Below are positions 33,451-45,312 of a stretch of 64,000 bases of DNA, one piece after another. Source of the stretch: Eonycteris spelaea (Eukaryota > Chordata > Mammalia > Chiroptera > Pteropodidae). Position numbers and translations under genes: made by a program. The stretch covers positions 1,612,001 through 1,676,000 of the forward strand of contig PUFA01000162.1 in NCBI GenBank assembly GCA_003508835.1, in the 5' to 3' direction. Each line of letters opens with the position of its first letter. Position 1 is the stretch's first letter. The notes under the pieces were generated by a model. That model ran no database searches and had not been told where the DNA came from. It worked only from the letters and a program-made list of their open reading frames with translations.

Positions 33451-34539
33451 GGACTGAAGTGATTGGCTGTGAACTCTTCCCTCTGAAGGATAAAAGGAAT
33501 TTCTATCCCCGTCACACATTTTGCAAGTTAAATTATTCCAGCCCACCCAAACAGCACACATTGGAAAAGTTAGAGTGGTGGAAAATCACATGAGACCTTG
33601 AGTTTTATTTCCCTAACCCCAACTTGCTTGAAATCGTCATTCTCTTCATCTTGTCCCATGCAAAATGAGCGAACTTTTCTTAGAAATTGAATTCCCGGGA
33701 GAGTGATATCAGTGTACTTTGACTCAGAGCGTTTTAGCAGTAGCTTTCTCAGCCCAAGAAGAAAAGCAAAGCGCAAAATAACTTGGGGCTCACATTCAAA
33801 TACATAAACAAGATGCTTCCAAAATGAAATGTGTAACCGAGTCATGCTTTTCTGTTAAGCCCAGTTTAGATGGTACGTGGATGAATCATCTGGTCTGAAC
33901 CAGTCAACCAAAGGGTGTGGAATTTAACTAATATTCAGTTACTTTTGGTTAATCTTACAGAATCTTATTGGTTCCATTCAATTCTGTAGAGAAAAGTTTA
34001 ATGTGATACAATAATGAAGCCGGGTTGCCTTCTACCAGCTTTAACACCATTATGGGTGGTATGGATCGTAATACCTGACAAGATGGGTCCGACTTTCTTG
34101 TTGGTTGACAGCTATTTGACAACGTGTAGGAGCAAGCGGTGTCGTGGTGAATGGACCTCAGCTGTGGTGCAGAATGGTCCTTTTTAGGCATTTTCCTATT
34201 TAAGTGTGAAAAGTTCAACAAAGGAGTATTGGGAGTGTCTGACAGAGGCCTTTAACCTGCTTTGAGGGGAGAGATGTGGGTGATGGCAGAGTTCCCCTAG
34301 TTAATGATAGTTGAAGTTGACCTGGAGGGGTTTGCATCAGGGCTCCTGGACTTCATTCTAACGACAGACAGTGGGGGGCTATTGTCACTTTTCAGTAGGA
34401 AAAGGAGAGTAGAAGTAACCAGGATGATTTCACCCCTCTCCATTTTTAAGGTCACTTTTACTACTGGGTAGAAGCTAGAGTGGAATTAGAGAGACCAAAT
34501 ATGCTGCTTCAGGCTCGTGCCCATAGGTGACGGCAGTGA
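33451..34539. other. Non-coding, nothing recognised
   Basis: Minus-strand ORFs at 33570-33845 and 33955-34221 have no splice or homology support. Confidence 0.4.
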
Positions 34540-34720
34540 TATTAACTTATAGGCATGGAGGGCTGCCTGTGTGCCAAAAGCTTTCTGTGCCTTATCCTCA
34601 CTCAGCTCTGTGAGCTGTATATGGGTGGCATTCCAGTGCCATTTTGAAGATGAAGAAAACCAGGAGCAGAGATGCTAAGCAATTTCCTTAAGATCACACA
34701 GCTTACACTGACTGTATCTG
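34540..34720 (-). repeat. MIR SINE relic
   Basis: 'ctgtgtgccaaaagctttctgtgccttatcctcactcagc', 'gccattttgaagatgaagaaaaccaggagcagagatgctaagcaatttccttaagatcacacagcttac' is antisense MIR. Confidence 0.8.
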
Positions 34721-35535
34721 GGATGGTAGGTAGGCTTGTAGGGAGGAGCTTTTTTAATTTCTCTCAAAAGAAAAGTCATCATCAGGAATGTGGTGTAAGA
34801 AGGTCCAGGGGTGGTTGATTGCTTCAAACAGGGGTCCAGGAGCTGTGGGGTAACTCTGGATTCATTTGTGCCTTCTTGGAAGAGATGATAGCTACTGTAC
34901 AGTATCATTTGGGCTGGCCCGGATGTTGTGGAGGAATGGGCCAGTTGGAGGCATTTGCTAGAGCTGTGTGTGCCCAGCCGGGTACCTAGTTGCTTTTCTG
35001 GGTGGTATAGTGGTGGGATGATGGACATAACTTGGGGTGGTGGCAGGGTACACAGTGTGATTCTATTTAGTAAGTAAGCTGTACGTTGATATTTATTGAT
35101 GTGAGCAGGTTCTGCAAGTTCCCTAGGCATTTGGCTGAGGAATAAAGAAAAACCGACAACCAGCGGCGTGCTCTTTGTGATGTTTACTTTATACAATACT
35201 GTGTGCTTGGCACAACCTGCTTGACAATAAAGGAGGCAAGAAATTTGCAGCCACTGAAGAATTATTTATACCAGAATACAAAAACAGACTTCTCAAATGT
35301 TCCGTAGGCCTGTTTTCTGCAGGTGTCTGTGGAAAGTGTGTACCTCATGTGCTAACATTTAGGAAAGGTGGTTAGTAGTTTTGCAGAGAAGCAAGGAACT
35401 GTAATTTTCCACTCTGTTTAAAAACATCTACCTTCTTTGGTCAGGCTTATCATTTAATACATTGGATTCGGTATTAAAGGAGAACCGATAGGTAGAGAAG
35501 ATCTGCTTTTTTACCCTTTTAAAAAAGGTTAAATT
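34721..35535. other. Non-coding; contains a long unexplained minus-strand ORF
   Basis: A 173-codon minus-strand ORF (34675-35196) covers most of this stretch. It shows no recognisable domain and no clear splice context, and its C-terminal end runs into the MIR at 34540-34720, which argues against a conserved gene. Confidence 0.35.
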
Positions 35536-35990
35536 GTCTTTTTTTAAAATAAAAAAAATACACACACTTGGTTTAAAAAATCCCCTAAGCAAAGTAAAAG
35601 GATGTAGAAAGTGAAGGATGTAGAAAGTGAAGGATGTAGAAAGTGAAGGATGTAGAAAGTGAACAGCCTTCTTTTTATTCCAGTCTTCCCTGGCCTTCCT
35701 CGGAGTTGGTTTCAGTTTTCTTGTGTGTTCTTCCATTGTGTTCTGTGCAAATGCAAACATCTGCATGCAATATGCATACTCTTCCATGCTTTGCTCTTTT
35801 TATTGGATAATACTTTTGGAGATGATTACATATCGGCACATGTAAGTTTATCCCATTTTTTAAAAAAATAGCTACCAATGTATGGAATAACCAGAATTTA
35901 ACCAGTCCCCATTTAGACCTTAATGCTTTTTCATCAATATCGAGAGGCCTAGCCTTATGGTACATCCTCTGTTATTAACTTCTCCATTAA
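35536..35990 (-). repeat. Old L1 (L1M) fragment
   Basis: 'tccagtcttccctggcc', 'gtgcaaatgcaaacatctgcatgcaatatgcatac', 'tggagatgattacatatcggcacatgtaag' and 'ccaatgtatggaataaccagaatttaaccagtccccatttagacc' follow old antisense L1. It contains the VNTR at 35600-35663. Confidence 0.7.
35600..35663. repeat. 16-bp VNTR, four perfect copies
   Basis: GGATGTAGAAAGTGAA is repeated four times head to tail without a mismatch. It sits inside old L1 sequence that is otherwise well decayed, so expansion is recent relative to the L1. Confidence 0.95.
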
Positions 35991-36995
35991 AGTATGTGTA
36001 CACTCACAATCTTGGGAGGCTTATCTTGGGCTTTGTAAAGCTGGAATTTGAACATCTATTGTCACCTTTTAGAATTTAGCTTGATTAATATCTATCCTGC
36101 CAGCAATTGTGAAAAGGTGCTGATTAAATTCCTCACATCTGTTTAAACATTTTCTCCTAAAAGAAGGTACTTCAACCAAATGTTATTTTAGGCAGGTACA
36201 ATTTAATCATTAAGCCCCGTCCTTGACAGATACAGCACAATCTTGATTCTGAGCCACCAGCACCCTATTGAAATCCCTGAACTGTAAGCTAACCATGACG
36301 AGCATGGGGCCAGTCACTCCCCTAGATGAGGAATGTCATGGTAGGTGAATATGGGAAATATGCTGAGGGTCTGTTAGTGGAAAGTCTTAAGCTTCTGTGA
36401 GATCTGCAACTTACTGAAGCCAGTGGACTGTGTTGCTCTATTTTTCATCTGCACTTGCGTCACCAGTTCATGGGACATTCTTCTGCCAGATTATGTGTGC
36501 TAACCTGCCTGGTGGGAGAAGAGAAGACATTAATATCAGTACATTTCTGCAGATATTTTTCATTTTCCAAAGTAAAAATCTTACTAGAAGGATGTGGAGG
36601 TGTTTAAAGAAGCGGGTAGTAGAGGTTTTGTTTTTATATTTCAGTATTTAACCTGGAGTTTGGAACATGGGCTTTGCCATTTAATTCTCTAGACTATTAA
36701 TTATATTATAATTACTACAATTATATTGTGGGACACACCTGGAAACCTCTGTGTATACTGTGCCTCATTAGACAATTGATTAGTATGCCTTTTAAAAATA
36801 AACACAAAACAATGAAATACTAGCTTGCAGACTTGTTTAAAAGACAGTTTACTAAAATATCATTGAATAGTACCAATAAATAGGCCCTATTCCTTTTTAC
36901 TGTAGTTACCAAACTTCTGAAAGTGTGTACCTTGCTTCTGTAATGTGGTCTTGAGTGGTCATGGAGTGGGACCGTCCATTAATAATGACTCCTGC
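35991..36995. other. Non-coding, nothing recognised
   Basis: The ORF at 36430-36651 is unsupported. AT-rich with no named repeat. Confidence 0.4.
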
Positions 36996-36997
36996 AC

Positions 36998-37185
36998 AGA
37001 TAATAATAGCTAAAATTCATTGAGCTACTGCTCATCAAAACCCTGAACTTTTTTGCCCGAGTTTTATGGATAAGGAAACTGCAGAGGTTAGTTGAACACA
37101 CAACTCTTAAGTGTAGAGCCAGGATTTGAACTTGAGCAGTTTGTGCCAACCCCACACCATGACATTATACACTCATCTCCAAAAG
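36998..37185 (-). repeat. MIR SINE relic
   Basis: 'ataatagctaaaattcattgagctac', 'ttttatggataaggaaactgcagagg' and 'gtagagccaggatttgaacttgagcag' in antisense MIR order. Confidence 0.8.
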
Positions 37186-37189
37186 AACC

Positions 37190-37325
37190 CTTTGAAGCTG
37201 GTAATAATATTCCCATTTTACCTTTGAGAAGCTTGAGGCTTAGAATTAAATGACCACAGGTCATTAAAGGTCACACTGCTAATGAGAAGCCACGTGGGCT
37301 GAAATCTAGTATTGCTCACAGTTGT
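37190..37325 (-). repeat. Second MIR SINE relic, same orientation
   Basis: 'aataatattcccattttacctttgagaagcttgaggctta' then 'caggtcattaaaggtcacactgctaatgagaagcc' is a second antisense MIR directly after the first. Confidence 0.7.
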
Positions 37326-37686
37326 TATTTAAGGCAGGACCTCATGTGTGGGCCTGTTCTACATATTTTAGGACATTTAGCTTCCCTGGAAACTACTCAC
37401 TAAATGTCAATAGGGACCCCAATGACTGTGCCATCCAAAAATGTCCCACATATTTCTACTGTCTTCTACTAGGTGTCATATTTACATTTCTTAATTCCAA
37501 ACTTGTTTCTTACTATTATTTTACATTGCCTCCCATGTCAATTTTTAAATTAACAGTAATCAAACTTGTCTCTTGCTTATAATTTAGAATAGTTAGAATA
37601 ATTAGAATAATTGTAAATGCAAATCATTTCAATACAGAATCACAGATGGGAGAGAGCATCTCACTTAGATCCCTATTTTATGGATT
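37326..37686. other. Non-coding, nothing recognised
   Basis: The 86-codon ORF at 37322-37582 lacks splice or domain support. Confidence 0.4.
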
Positions 37687-37728
37687 ACACACACACACAC
37701 ACACACACACGCACGCACGCACACACAT
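37687..37728. repeat. (CA)n microsatellite with (GCAC) interruptions
   Basis: About 42 bp of CA repeats, interrupted by three GCAC units. Confidence 0.95.
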
Positions 37729-40700
37729 CCCTCTACCTATCTGAAGGTACAGAGATGGCGGGAAAGACTTTCTCAAAGTCAAAAAATAAATCGGCAGCTG
37801 ACTGGACTCAACCCATGTGGAGTTTGGGGCCATTTCTTTGCATTACTAGTTTGCTTCAGGCAAATGAATTTGACTGAGCTGTGTTTATTTTCTAATGAGT
37901 GATTTTGACCTTTCAGAAAGAGACATTTGGAAGGTTAACATAATGGAAATAGCAGACCATGGAACTGCAGGACAAGTTTGTAGCTATTTTGGAAAAGTTA
38001 TTGTGAGCACGGTGTTTCCTGTAAGCAGTTTTATGATGTTGACAAAACTGGACATTTATAATGAGACTTGTCACTTGTACCCTAGGAGGTGTTTGTGCAG
38101 GTTCCCCCCAAATTTAAGTATAATAAGAAACAGATTGAATAATCTCATATATACTAATTCCGTTGGTTCCCATGGACAGAAAGAATACTTGGTGAATGCA
38201 AAATGTTATCATTTGAGAACATTCACTTGTTCAGAAAATTTGTGCAATGCCTGTTGAGTGACAGATACAGTTTTAAGATTGTGGATGACTTTGGTATAGA
38301 TTTTGCCTATTGTCTATGGTGCTGATTGTTTCCATATCCTTTCTGTATCTTCAATAGAAGATAATTAAAAAATATTACTTGCTTATATCCATTTAGATCA
38401 CCAGACAACTGTAATGTCCATTTTACAGTAACAGGTTAGAAGTTAGTCGTGGTAAATGTACCTGCTCTTTACCGGACACTATTAGCCTCACTCATTTAAT
38501 CATATGCATATAGAATATGAAATGGGTTTTTGGAACAGATTTGGTGAAGTTGATTCATTACACAGGGAAGGTATTAGATGATCTCTATTAAAACATCTTT
38601 AGTCTCACAGAGTAGCTTGAGCCTCACATTTGGATTGTGATTAATCAGTGAAGCCACAGAGCTTGAGGAAAACTATGACCAGTGAGAAATGTCTTCTGAT
38701 GAGTGATGGGAGAGAATTTGCAGGTGTTTGAGCAAACTTTCTTCAAATACCCTTAAACAAATTTGGAGGTGTTGAAGGATATGCATTTTTTGCTGAGTGG
38801 GGGAAAGAAAAGTTCACTGCAGTTGTTGACATAGATCTTTCATTAGTGATTCAGAAATATTAGAGATTGTTTTAAAATCACCCAAGTCATAGTAATAGGA
38901 AAATAATTCTCCTTCTCCTTCTCCTTCTCTTTCTCCTTCTCCTTCTTCCTTTTCTCTTCCTTATTATTATATGGAGAATGAGAATGTTACTTAGGAAATA
39001 GTCTTTTTGAATTAGTAACTCACTTTGCAGACACTTAGATTGATTGGGAGCTATTTAATGTCCTTTTACTTTCATGAGTGGGAGACTACTGATTAAAAAG
39101 CTTGAGACTGAAGAACTCTTAAAAAAATAAAACCAATAAAACAGAACAGATTTGGAGCATCTCTTGGGGTTATTCATCTTGATTAGTGTACATATCATTT
39201 ACACCCATAGCTATAGTGTAGCTACATATAGCTAAATTTCAGTTATCAATGATGACCTTGACTCATGAAGATCATGTGAATGTGGATTTTGGGGATTCTT
39301 GTTTGAAAAAAAAAATCAGGAAATAATCCCAGGAGTATATTGAAGGAGATAGGAAAATGTTTAGGATTCAGTGTGAGTGAAAACAAATTTCAAAATGGTA
39401 TCCGTATTATGTTCTCAATTTTGTAAAACCCTACTATATTTTCCAAACTTTATGGTGAACCTGGGTAACTCTTATAAGAAAATAAATGCTATTAGAAGTG
39501 GGAGTGAAAAACTCTAACTCTTCACAAAGTGGTGAGTCAACCATTTCTCAAGAAAGAAGAGGGGCAAAGATATAGATGAATATTCAATAGTTTAATAGCT
39601 TGGAAACATGTCATATGTTGTGACCTGAAAAATGATTATGAAACAGTATTATAGTCCTAAACTTAAGAAAGGTAGGGATGGTGGTGGCGATTAGGATATA
39701 GATCTGAGAATCTCAGGTTAGGAGCTGGCTTGAGTTTAGTTGTCACTTTCTATGACAGACCTGATGCATGACTGTTGTTCTGACCTTAAGTGTCCCCTTG
39801 ACATTTTACCCCAACATCTCATTGGCAACTTCCTTTAGGGCTTCTTGATTCCAGTTCTTGAGGCAGATAATCTGATTGGCTGACCCCATTTATTTTGCCA
39901 GTAAACACCAGTTGTAGGCTCCTGGCAAGCCTACGAATGGCTGCCATTGGTCAGGTGTTCTTCCAGGTCTAATCAGCTATGGCTGTGTGTGTGGAGTTGT
40001 ATCAAGTGACACAGAAGATGGCAGTTGAAATTCACTGAGCCTGAGGGTGTGGCAGAGTCCCCAGAAATAGAAATAGTGAACAGAAACCGTGATATGTGTC
40101 TATTATAAATTTGATTTCAGGAAATTGGTTCTCAGTTAAAAACATGTCCCCAAATCTGCTCTGGAATTATATTTAATACGTTAATCTGTTTCTATATTAG
40201 AATAAGTTTGGGATTTCCTTTTAGTCCATCTGATATTCTTAATGGTCACCTAATTTTGCCTCTTTTAGAAACATAAAAGGCAGCTTTTACAACTTAAAAA
40301 GTTTATTATGGTAGTTTGTTTTACAATTCATGCTGAATTTTCTTTTGATGTCATAATGTTACTTCAAAGTATTTGAAAAGGAAATTAAAAGGTTCTTATT
40401 GTTCTGAGTTTAGTCTTTATGAAATATTTATTCTTCTCGATAGCTATAAAGAATCCAGGTTCCAAAGGCAAGGTAGTTAGTTTTTAAAGTATTTATTAAA
40501 TTACTGAGCTGTATATACTATATATTTGGGTTATGACATAATCTGTGATTAGGAGACTCTCTGACTAGTTAGAGATAGTGTGACTGTTTCAAAGGGAGGC
40601 TACTTGGACTTATAGTTCAGAAAAAAATTTTAAAGATTAACAGTTTTTGATCTTACTTTTGTTATAAAAACTTTTGATTGTGACATAAGACTGTGTAAAG

Positions 40701-41085
40701 ATGGTTTTAATGGAAGCTAAGTTATAATCATATCATGTGGAGGTGATTACCAGTCCAGAATTTATTGGATACACATATAAATCTTGACAAAAAATGTTTT
40801 TATTAAGTCAAAAAAGAGCATGTGGACAGTTCCTCCATTACTGCAAATATATTTCTATTGTTCTTTTTAAGCCCTGTGATGGGTATGGATTAAAAGGGTG
40901 GGGAGCAGGGATAGGGGAAGGACATTATAGGGAATTATGGAAACGAATGTTTAGCAATGAATAAATCTTTGGAGGGTGGATAGTAATCCAGTTTTGAAAC
41001 TAATGACTAAGCGTGGGAAGTAAAGATGGGGAAACCAGAAGGCTTGATTGGGCTGGACTGAGAAACTTGATTTGATATTATTGAT
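37729..41085. other. Long repeat-poor non-coding stretch
   Basis: Only a (CTTCTC)n tract at 38909-38960 was recognised. The 120-codon ORF at 37895-38257 has no splice support. No exon, RNA gene or named transposon was identified in about 3.3 kb, so it may be single-copy DNA or very old repeats. Confidence 0.45.
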
Positions 41086-41200
41086 AGCAGAGACATGAAT
41101 GGGGGTTTTGTTGGTGCTTTCCAATATCTGTCCTAGGTAATGAGGACATTATAGGCTCAGATAAAGTGTGCCTCTTGCCCTCAAGGAGCAAGATTAAATA
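41086..41200 (-). repeat. L2-type relic
   Basis: 'atatctgtcctaggtaatgaggacattataggctcag', 'gtgcctcttgccctcaaggagcaag' follows antisense L2. Confidence 0.5.
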
Positions 41201-41694
41201 ACAAAGGAAGAAGATTATATTAGCACATCAACGGGTAGTGATTTAATAATAAACAAAACTTGTACCCATTAAACTAGAGGCACAGGGCATTGATGATGGG
41301 CCCTTGATAATGGGGCCTGTTAGAAAATTACTTCTTCAATTTATGGATTTCTCAGTAAAAGTTCTGAGAACCGAAACCCTTCTGGGCAGCCTGCAAAGGG
41401 TAAAGCAGGGATTGAGATTTATGTTTTAGGGCAGGGGTAGGGTATCGGAAGATTTCATTAGAATAATAAATACTCTGCAAAATGCTTTTCTGTGTACTAT
41501 ACACCCTAGTTCCCATCAGTAAAAAGGAGAAGGCATTTGCCTTTCACGGGCTTGTTTCAGTGATTAAGATGAGGTATAAAATGTCTGGGAATTGTGCCTG
41601 GCTTCCTTCTGGGAAGTGCTTGTGGGTATTGATGTTGATATTTACCTCCATGGTATCAGGTGCCACATAGAAATGTAAATAGTAGTTAACACAT

Positions 41695-41790
41695 TTTTTT
41701 CCTCCTTGCTAAACTGTCGGCTCTTTCTTAGAAGCCACTCTTTATCTTCTCTATCCCACTCAATAAATGTTAGCTGAATGAAGGGATAAA
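41695..41790 (+). repeat. L2 3' end relic
   Basis: 'gctaaactgtcggctctttcttagaagccac' and 'ctcaataaatgttagctgaatgaa' match the sense L2 terminus. Confidence 0.6.
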
Positions 41791-41924
41791 GTACCTTTTC
41801 TTTCCTTCAGGCTAGGGAGGACACTAGGTTTCTTTTTGTGGAAGGAGAGACGATTGGTTGGTTGCCTGGAGGTCACACTCAGGTCTTCCATGGTGGGAGA
41901 CTGCAACTCAGTCACCTGTTAAGC

Positions 41925-41982
41925 AAATTCAACCCAGTAAATTTGGAGATCTAATTGGCTTTATTAAAAGATTCATGAATTG
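41925..41982 (-). repeat. Older repeat interrupted by the L1, left flank
   Basis: 'cagtaaatttggagatctaattggctttattaaaagattcatgaattg' reads on into the right flank ('gacagcattctacctagcaacgg') when the L1 is removed. The wording suggests an antisense LTR, but the family is not resolved. Confidence 0.45.
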
Positions 41983-42712
41983 AGGATTCTGGTCAAGAGG
42001 GTGTGGAAGATACATGCTGTGACCACATCAATTACAATGAAACTATAGAAGAGCCATCATTGGGAGTCACCCGAGATCTAGCAGAACAGAAATCTTAAAA
42101 CTGGGGACATACATAAGCAGTCACCTCAAGACTGGTAGACAGGGCGGAGATGTGAAATGAGCCAGTCCTACAATCATGTGGAGCGGTGGAGAATCGAGAG
42201 GGTTATTTCGGCTGCAGAGACCCCCCCGGAGGAGTGAGGGGTTCCAGCTCCACACTGTGCTGCCCAGCCCAGGGTTTCAGTGCCAGGAAGAGAAGTCCCC
42301 ACAACCTCTGGCTGTGAAAACCAGCAGATACTGGGGCTGAGTGAGATGGAGGACTGCAGGAGTCTCAGATGTTCTTCTCAAAGGGCCTGTGCATGGACTT
42401 ACTCAGTGACAGGCTCACACCCCCTGAGCTCCAGCTCTGGGGCAGCTGCTCCAGGAGTGCCAGGAACATCAGAGGATGAATTGAGCTGTTTGGCGTTAGG
42501 GCTGGGGCTGCAAGGGTGGCTTTCTCTCAGACAGAAGTGCTGGCACTATCCATAGCTCCTTTGTTGAGCCCTCCTCCCTCCCAGAGTGCAGAAGCAGAAA
42601 GCCACCATATCTGAGTCGCCATCAACCTGGTAAACACAGGTCACTGGCCCAGGTGATTCCCTGAAACTTGGCCTTTCCTGATCTGTGAGCCCACCCAAGC
42701 TGCTTCCAGTGT

Positions 42713-42738
42713 TCCCCCGCCCCCCCCCCCCCCACCCC
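42713..42738. repeat. Poly-C tract in L1 5' UTR
   Basis: A nearly pure C run, interrupted by one G and one A. The complementary strand is a G run with quadruplex potential. Confidence 0.9.
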
Positions 42739-43444
42739 ATACAAATGGCCTGTCTTGGCTTATGCTGCGGACTTTTCTAGATCTCTCAAAAGCTCACAAA
42801 ACTCAAGCAGTAGAATCTGGACTTTGGTGTGCCCTGTACCTCTTACTGAGCATCCCTAGGTCTGACACTAGTGGCACCAATCTCAGTTCCTGGCTCGGCC
42901 TCTTGAGGTACTAGTAAGCTCAGCAGAGGTGGCAGCCATTTACAGATTGCTAGGTGACTCTTTACCAGGTGGCCCTGGAAGTGCACAGGCTGGCGCAGAA
43001 CCTGGTTTGCAGCTGGGCCACTCCTAGGAGACCCTTGGGCTAACACACCTGGTGGACTGTTTCCACTAGAGCTGGAGCCAGGGTACCCCCCAGGGTTGCA
43101 TCTGAGGAGGACATACCTGAAGGGCATACTGGGAAGGCACCAGATCCATGCTAAAGTGAATCCTGTTCCATGGGGTCTGCCTCTCACTGGCCAGTCCTCA
43201 CAACCACTCGGCCCAAGGGTCAATCCCTCCCATTGACATGCAAACAGCAACCAAGGCTCAACTACAACAGGAGGGCACACACAACCCACACAAGGAGCAC
43301 ACCTGGAGCAACCGGCTCTGGTGACCAGGGAGACCTTGCCACTAGGCCCTACAGGACACCTACTACATAAGACCACTCTACTAAGACTGGGAGACATAGC
43401 AGCTCTGCCTAATACATAGAAACAAACACGGGGAGAGAGCCAGA

Positions 43445-43756
43445 ATGGGGAGAGAAAGAAACATGTTCCACATGAAACAACAGAACAAAGCTTCAGAAAA
43501 AGAACTAAACAAAATAGAGACAAGCAGTCTACCAGGTGCAGAGTTCAAAATGCTGGTAATAAGGATGTCCAGTAAACTTAGGGGAAGAGTAAATAAACCC
43601 ACTGAGACCTTTAACAAAGAGAAAGAAAACATAAAAATGGAGATGGAAAACATAAAAGGGAACCAGTCAGAAATGAAGAGTACAATATCTGAGATGAAGA
43701 GTACATTAGAGGGAATCAGCAGAGTGGATGAGCAGAGGATCGAATCAGTGATTTAG
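43445..43756 (+). pseudogene. L1 ORF1 N-terminal fragment
   Basis: A 103-codon ORF whose second half is a coiled-coil-like series (repeated Glu-Met-Lys-Ser patterns: EMENIKGNQSEMKSTISEMK), the expected trimerisation region of the L1 ORF1 RNA-binding protein. It stops at 43754-43756. Downstream sequence to about 44350 still resembles the ORF1 RRM and C-terminal domain in other frames, so the gene is broken by stops and frameshifts. Confidence 0.75.
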
Positions 43757-44564
43757 AGAGTGGGGTAGCAGAGGACACCCTATCAGAAAAGCAACAAGAA
43801 AAAGGAATCCAAATAAATGAGGGTGTTTAAGGGACCTCTGGGACAGCATCAAGCATAACAACATTTGCATCACAGGGATACCAGAAGGAGAAAGAGGGAG
43901 CAAGAAATTGAAAACCTATTTGAAGACATAGTGATGGAAAACTTCCCTAACCTGGTGAAGGAAATAGACATACAATCCGGGGAAGCTCAGAGAGTCCCAA
44001 ACAAGATCAACCCAAAGAGGCCACATCAAGACACATCATAATTAAAATGCCAAAGTTTAAATACAAAGAGAGAATCTTAAAAGCAGCAAGAGAAAAGCAA
44101 TTAGTTACCTGCAAGGGAGAACCCATAAGACTGTAGCTGATTTCTCAACAGAAACTTTGCAGGCCAGAAGGGCTTGGCACAAAACTGTCAAAGTGATGAA
44201 AAGCTGAGACCTACAACCAAGATTACTCTACTCAGCAAAGCTATTATTTAGAATTGAAGGACAGATAAAAGAATTTTCCAGACAAGAAAAAGCTAAAGGA
44301 GTTCATCACCACCAAGCAAATATTACAGGAAATGTTGGAGGGATTTCTTTAAGAAGAAGAAAAAAACATGTATCAAAAATAGGAATAATAAAATGGCAAT
44401 AACTACGGATTTATCAACAAGTACTTCAAATGAAAAATAATTAAATGCTCCAATTAAAATGAATGGATAAGAAAGCAAGACACACATATTCTGCCTACAA
44501 GAAACTCACTTCGGATCAAAAGGCACATGCAGAATGAAAGTAAAGGGATGGAAAAAGATATTTC

Positions 44565-44840
44565 ATGAAAACAAATGAAAAAAGAATCTGGGGTAGCAAT
44601 ACTTTACCAGGCAAAATAGACTTTAAAACAAAGGCTATAATAAGAGACAAAGAAGGACCCGGTAATCTACTTCTGAGTATTGATCCAAAGAAACCCAAAA
44701 TACTACTTAGAAGGGACATGTGCACCCGTATGTTCACTGCAGCATTATTTACAATAGCCAAGATATGGAGGCAACTTGGGTGTCCATCAATGGGTGAATG
44801 GATAAAGAAGAGGTGGTCTATATATTACCCAAATGAATGA
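44565..44840 (+). pseudogene. L1 ORF2 remnant, endonuclease start fused to C-terminus
   Basis: A 91-codon ORF. Its first third (to DKEGP, about residue 31) matches the beginning of the ORF2 endonuclease; from about residue 34 on it matches the extreme ORF2 C-terminus (CTRMFTAALFTIAKIW, then a WIKKRWSIYY motif). The reading frame stays open across the deletion junction. The reverse transcriptase core is absent. Confidence 0.8.
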
Positions 44841-45312
44841 ATGAATGAATGAACAAATAAATACATAAATGAAACCTTGCCATTTGCAACAACAGGAATG
44901 GACCAAGAAGGTGTACTGAGTTGAGTAAGTTGGACAGAGAAAGACAAATGCCATATGATTTTACTTACATGTGGAATTTAAGAACAAAATAAATAAAATG
45001 GAAACAGACTCACAATACAGAGATCATTTTGATGGCTGCCAGATGAGCGGGGAATTGGGGGGTTGGATAAAAAAGGGGAAGGGATTAAGAAATACAAATG
45101 GTAGTTACAAAGTAGTCATGGGGATGTAAAGTATAGTATAAGGAATATAGTCAATAATATTGTAATAACTATGTATGGTGTCAGATGGGTACTAGATTTA
45201 TCAGGGTGATCATTGTAAGTAATATAAATGTCTAATCACTGTGTCATACACCTGAGATTAATAAAATATTGTAGGCTAACTGTAATTGAAAAATAAAAAA
45301 ATTATTAAAAAA

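Larger units (their letters stand above)
41983..45312 (+). mobile_element. Internally deleted L1 with 17-bp target-site duplication
   Basis: A 3.3-kb sense L1. It has a GC-richer 5' UTR (to about 43.4 kb), ORF1 (43445 onward, frame broken), an ORF2 start ('ctacaagaaactcacttcggatc', 'gatggaaaaagatatttcatg'), then jumps at about 44657-44661 to the ORF2 C-terminus ('acatgtgcacccgtatgttcactgcagcattatttacaatagccaagatatgg') and runs through the 3' UTR to a poly-A at 45296-45316. It is bracketed by AAAAGATTCATGAATTG (41966-41982) and AAAAGGTTCATGGATTG (45313-45329), two A/G mismatches. About 3 kb of ORF2, including the reverse transcriptase, is missing, so it could not move on its own. Confidence 0.88.

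Noticed and set aside
32785..33561. Two minus-strand ORFs of 131 and 111 codons
   Set aside because: Antisense to the L1 3' end at 32785-33450; the second extends only slightly beyond it.
35600..35663. Regular repeats considered as a CRISPR-like array
   Set aside because: The copies are directly adjacent with no spacers, in a mammalian L1 relic; this is a VNTR.
42843..43523. 226-codon minus-strand ORF, the longest in the window
   Set aside because: It lies wholly antisense inside the 5' UTR/ORF1 region of the L1 at 41983-45312 and has no splice or domain support.
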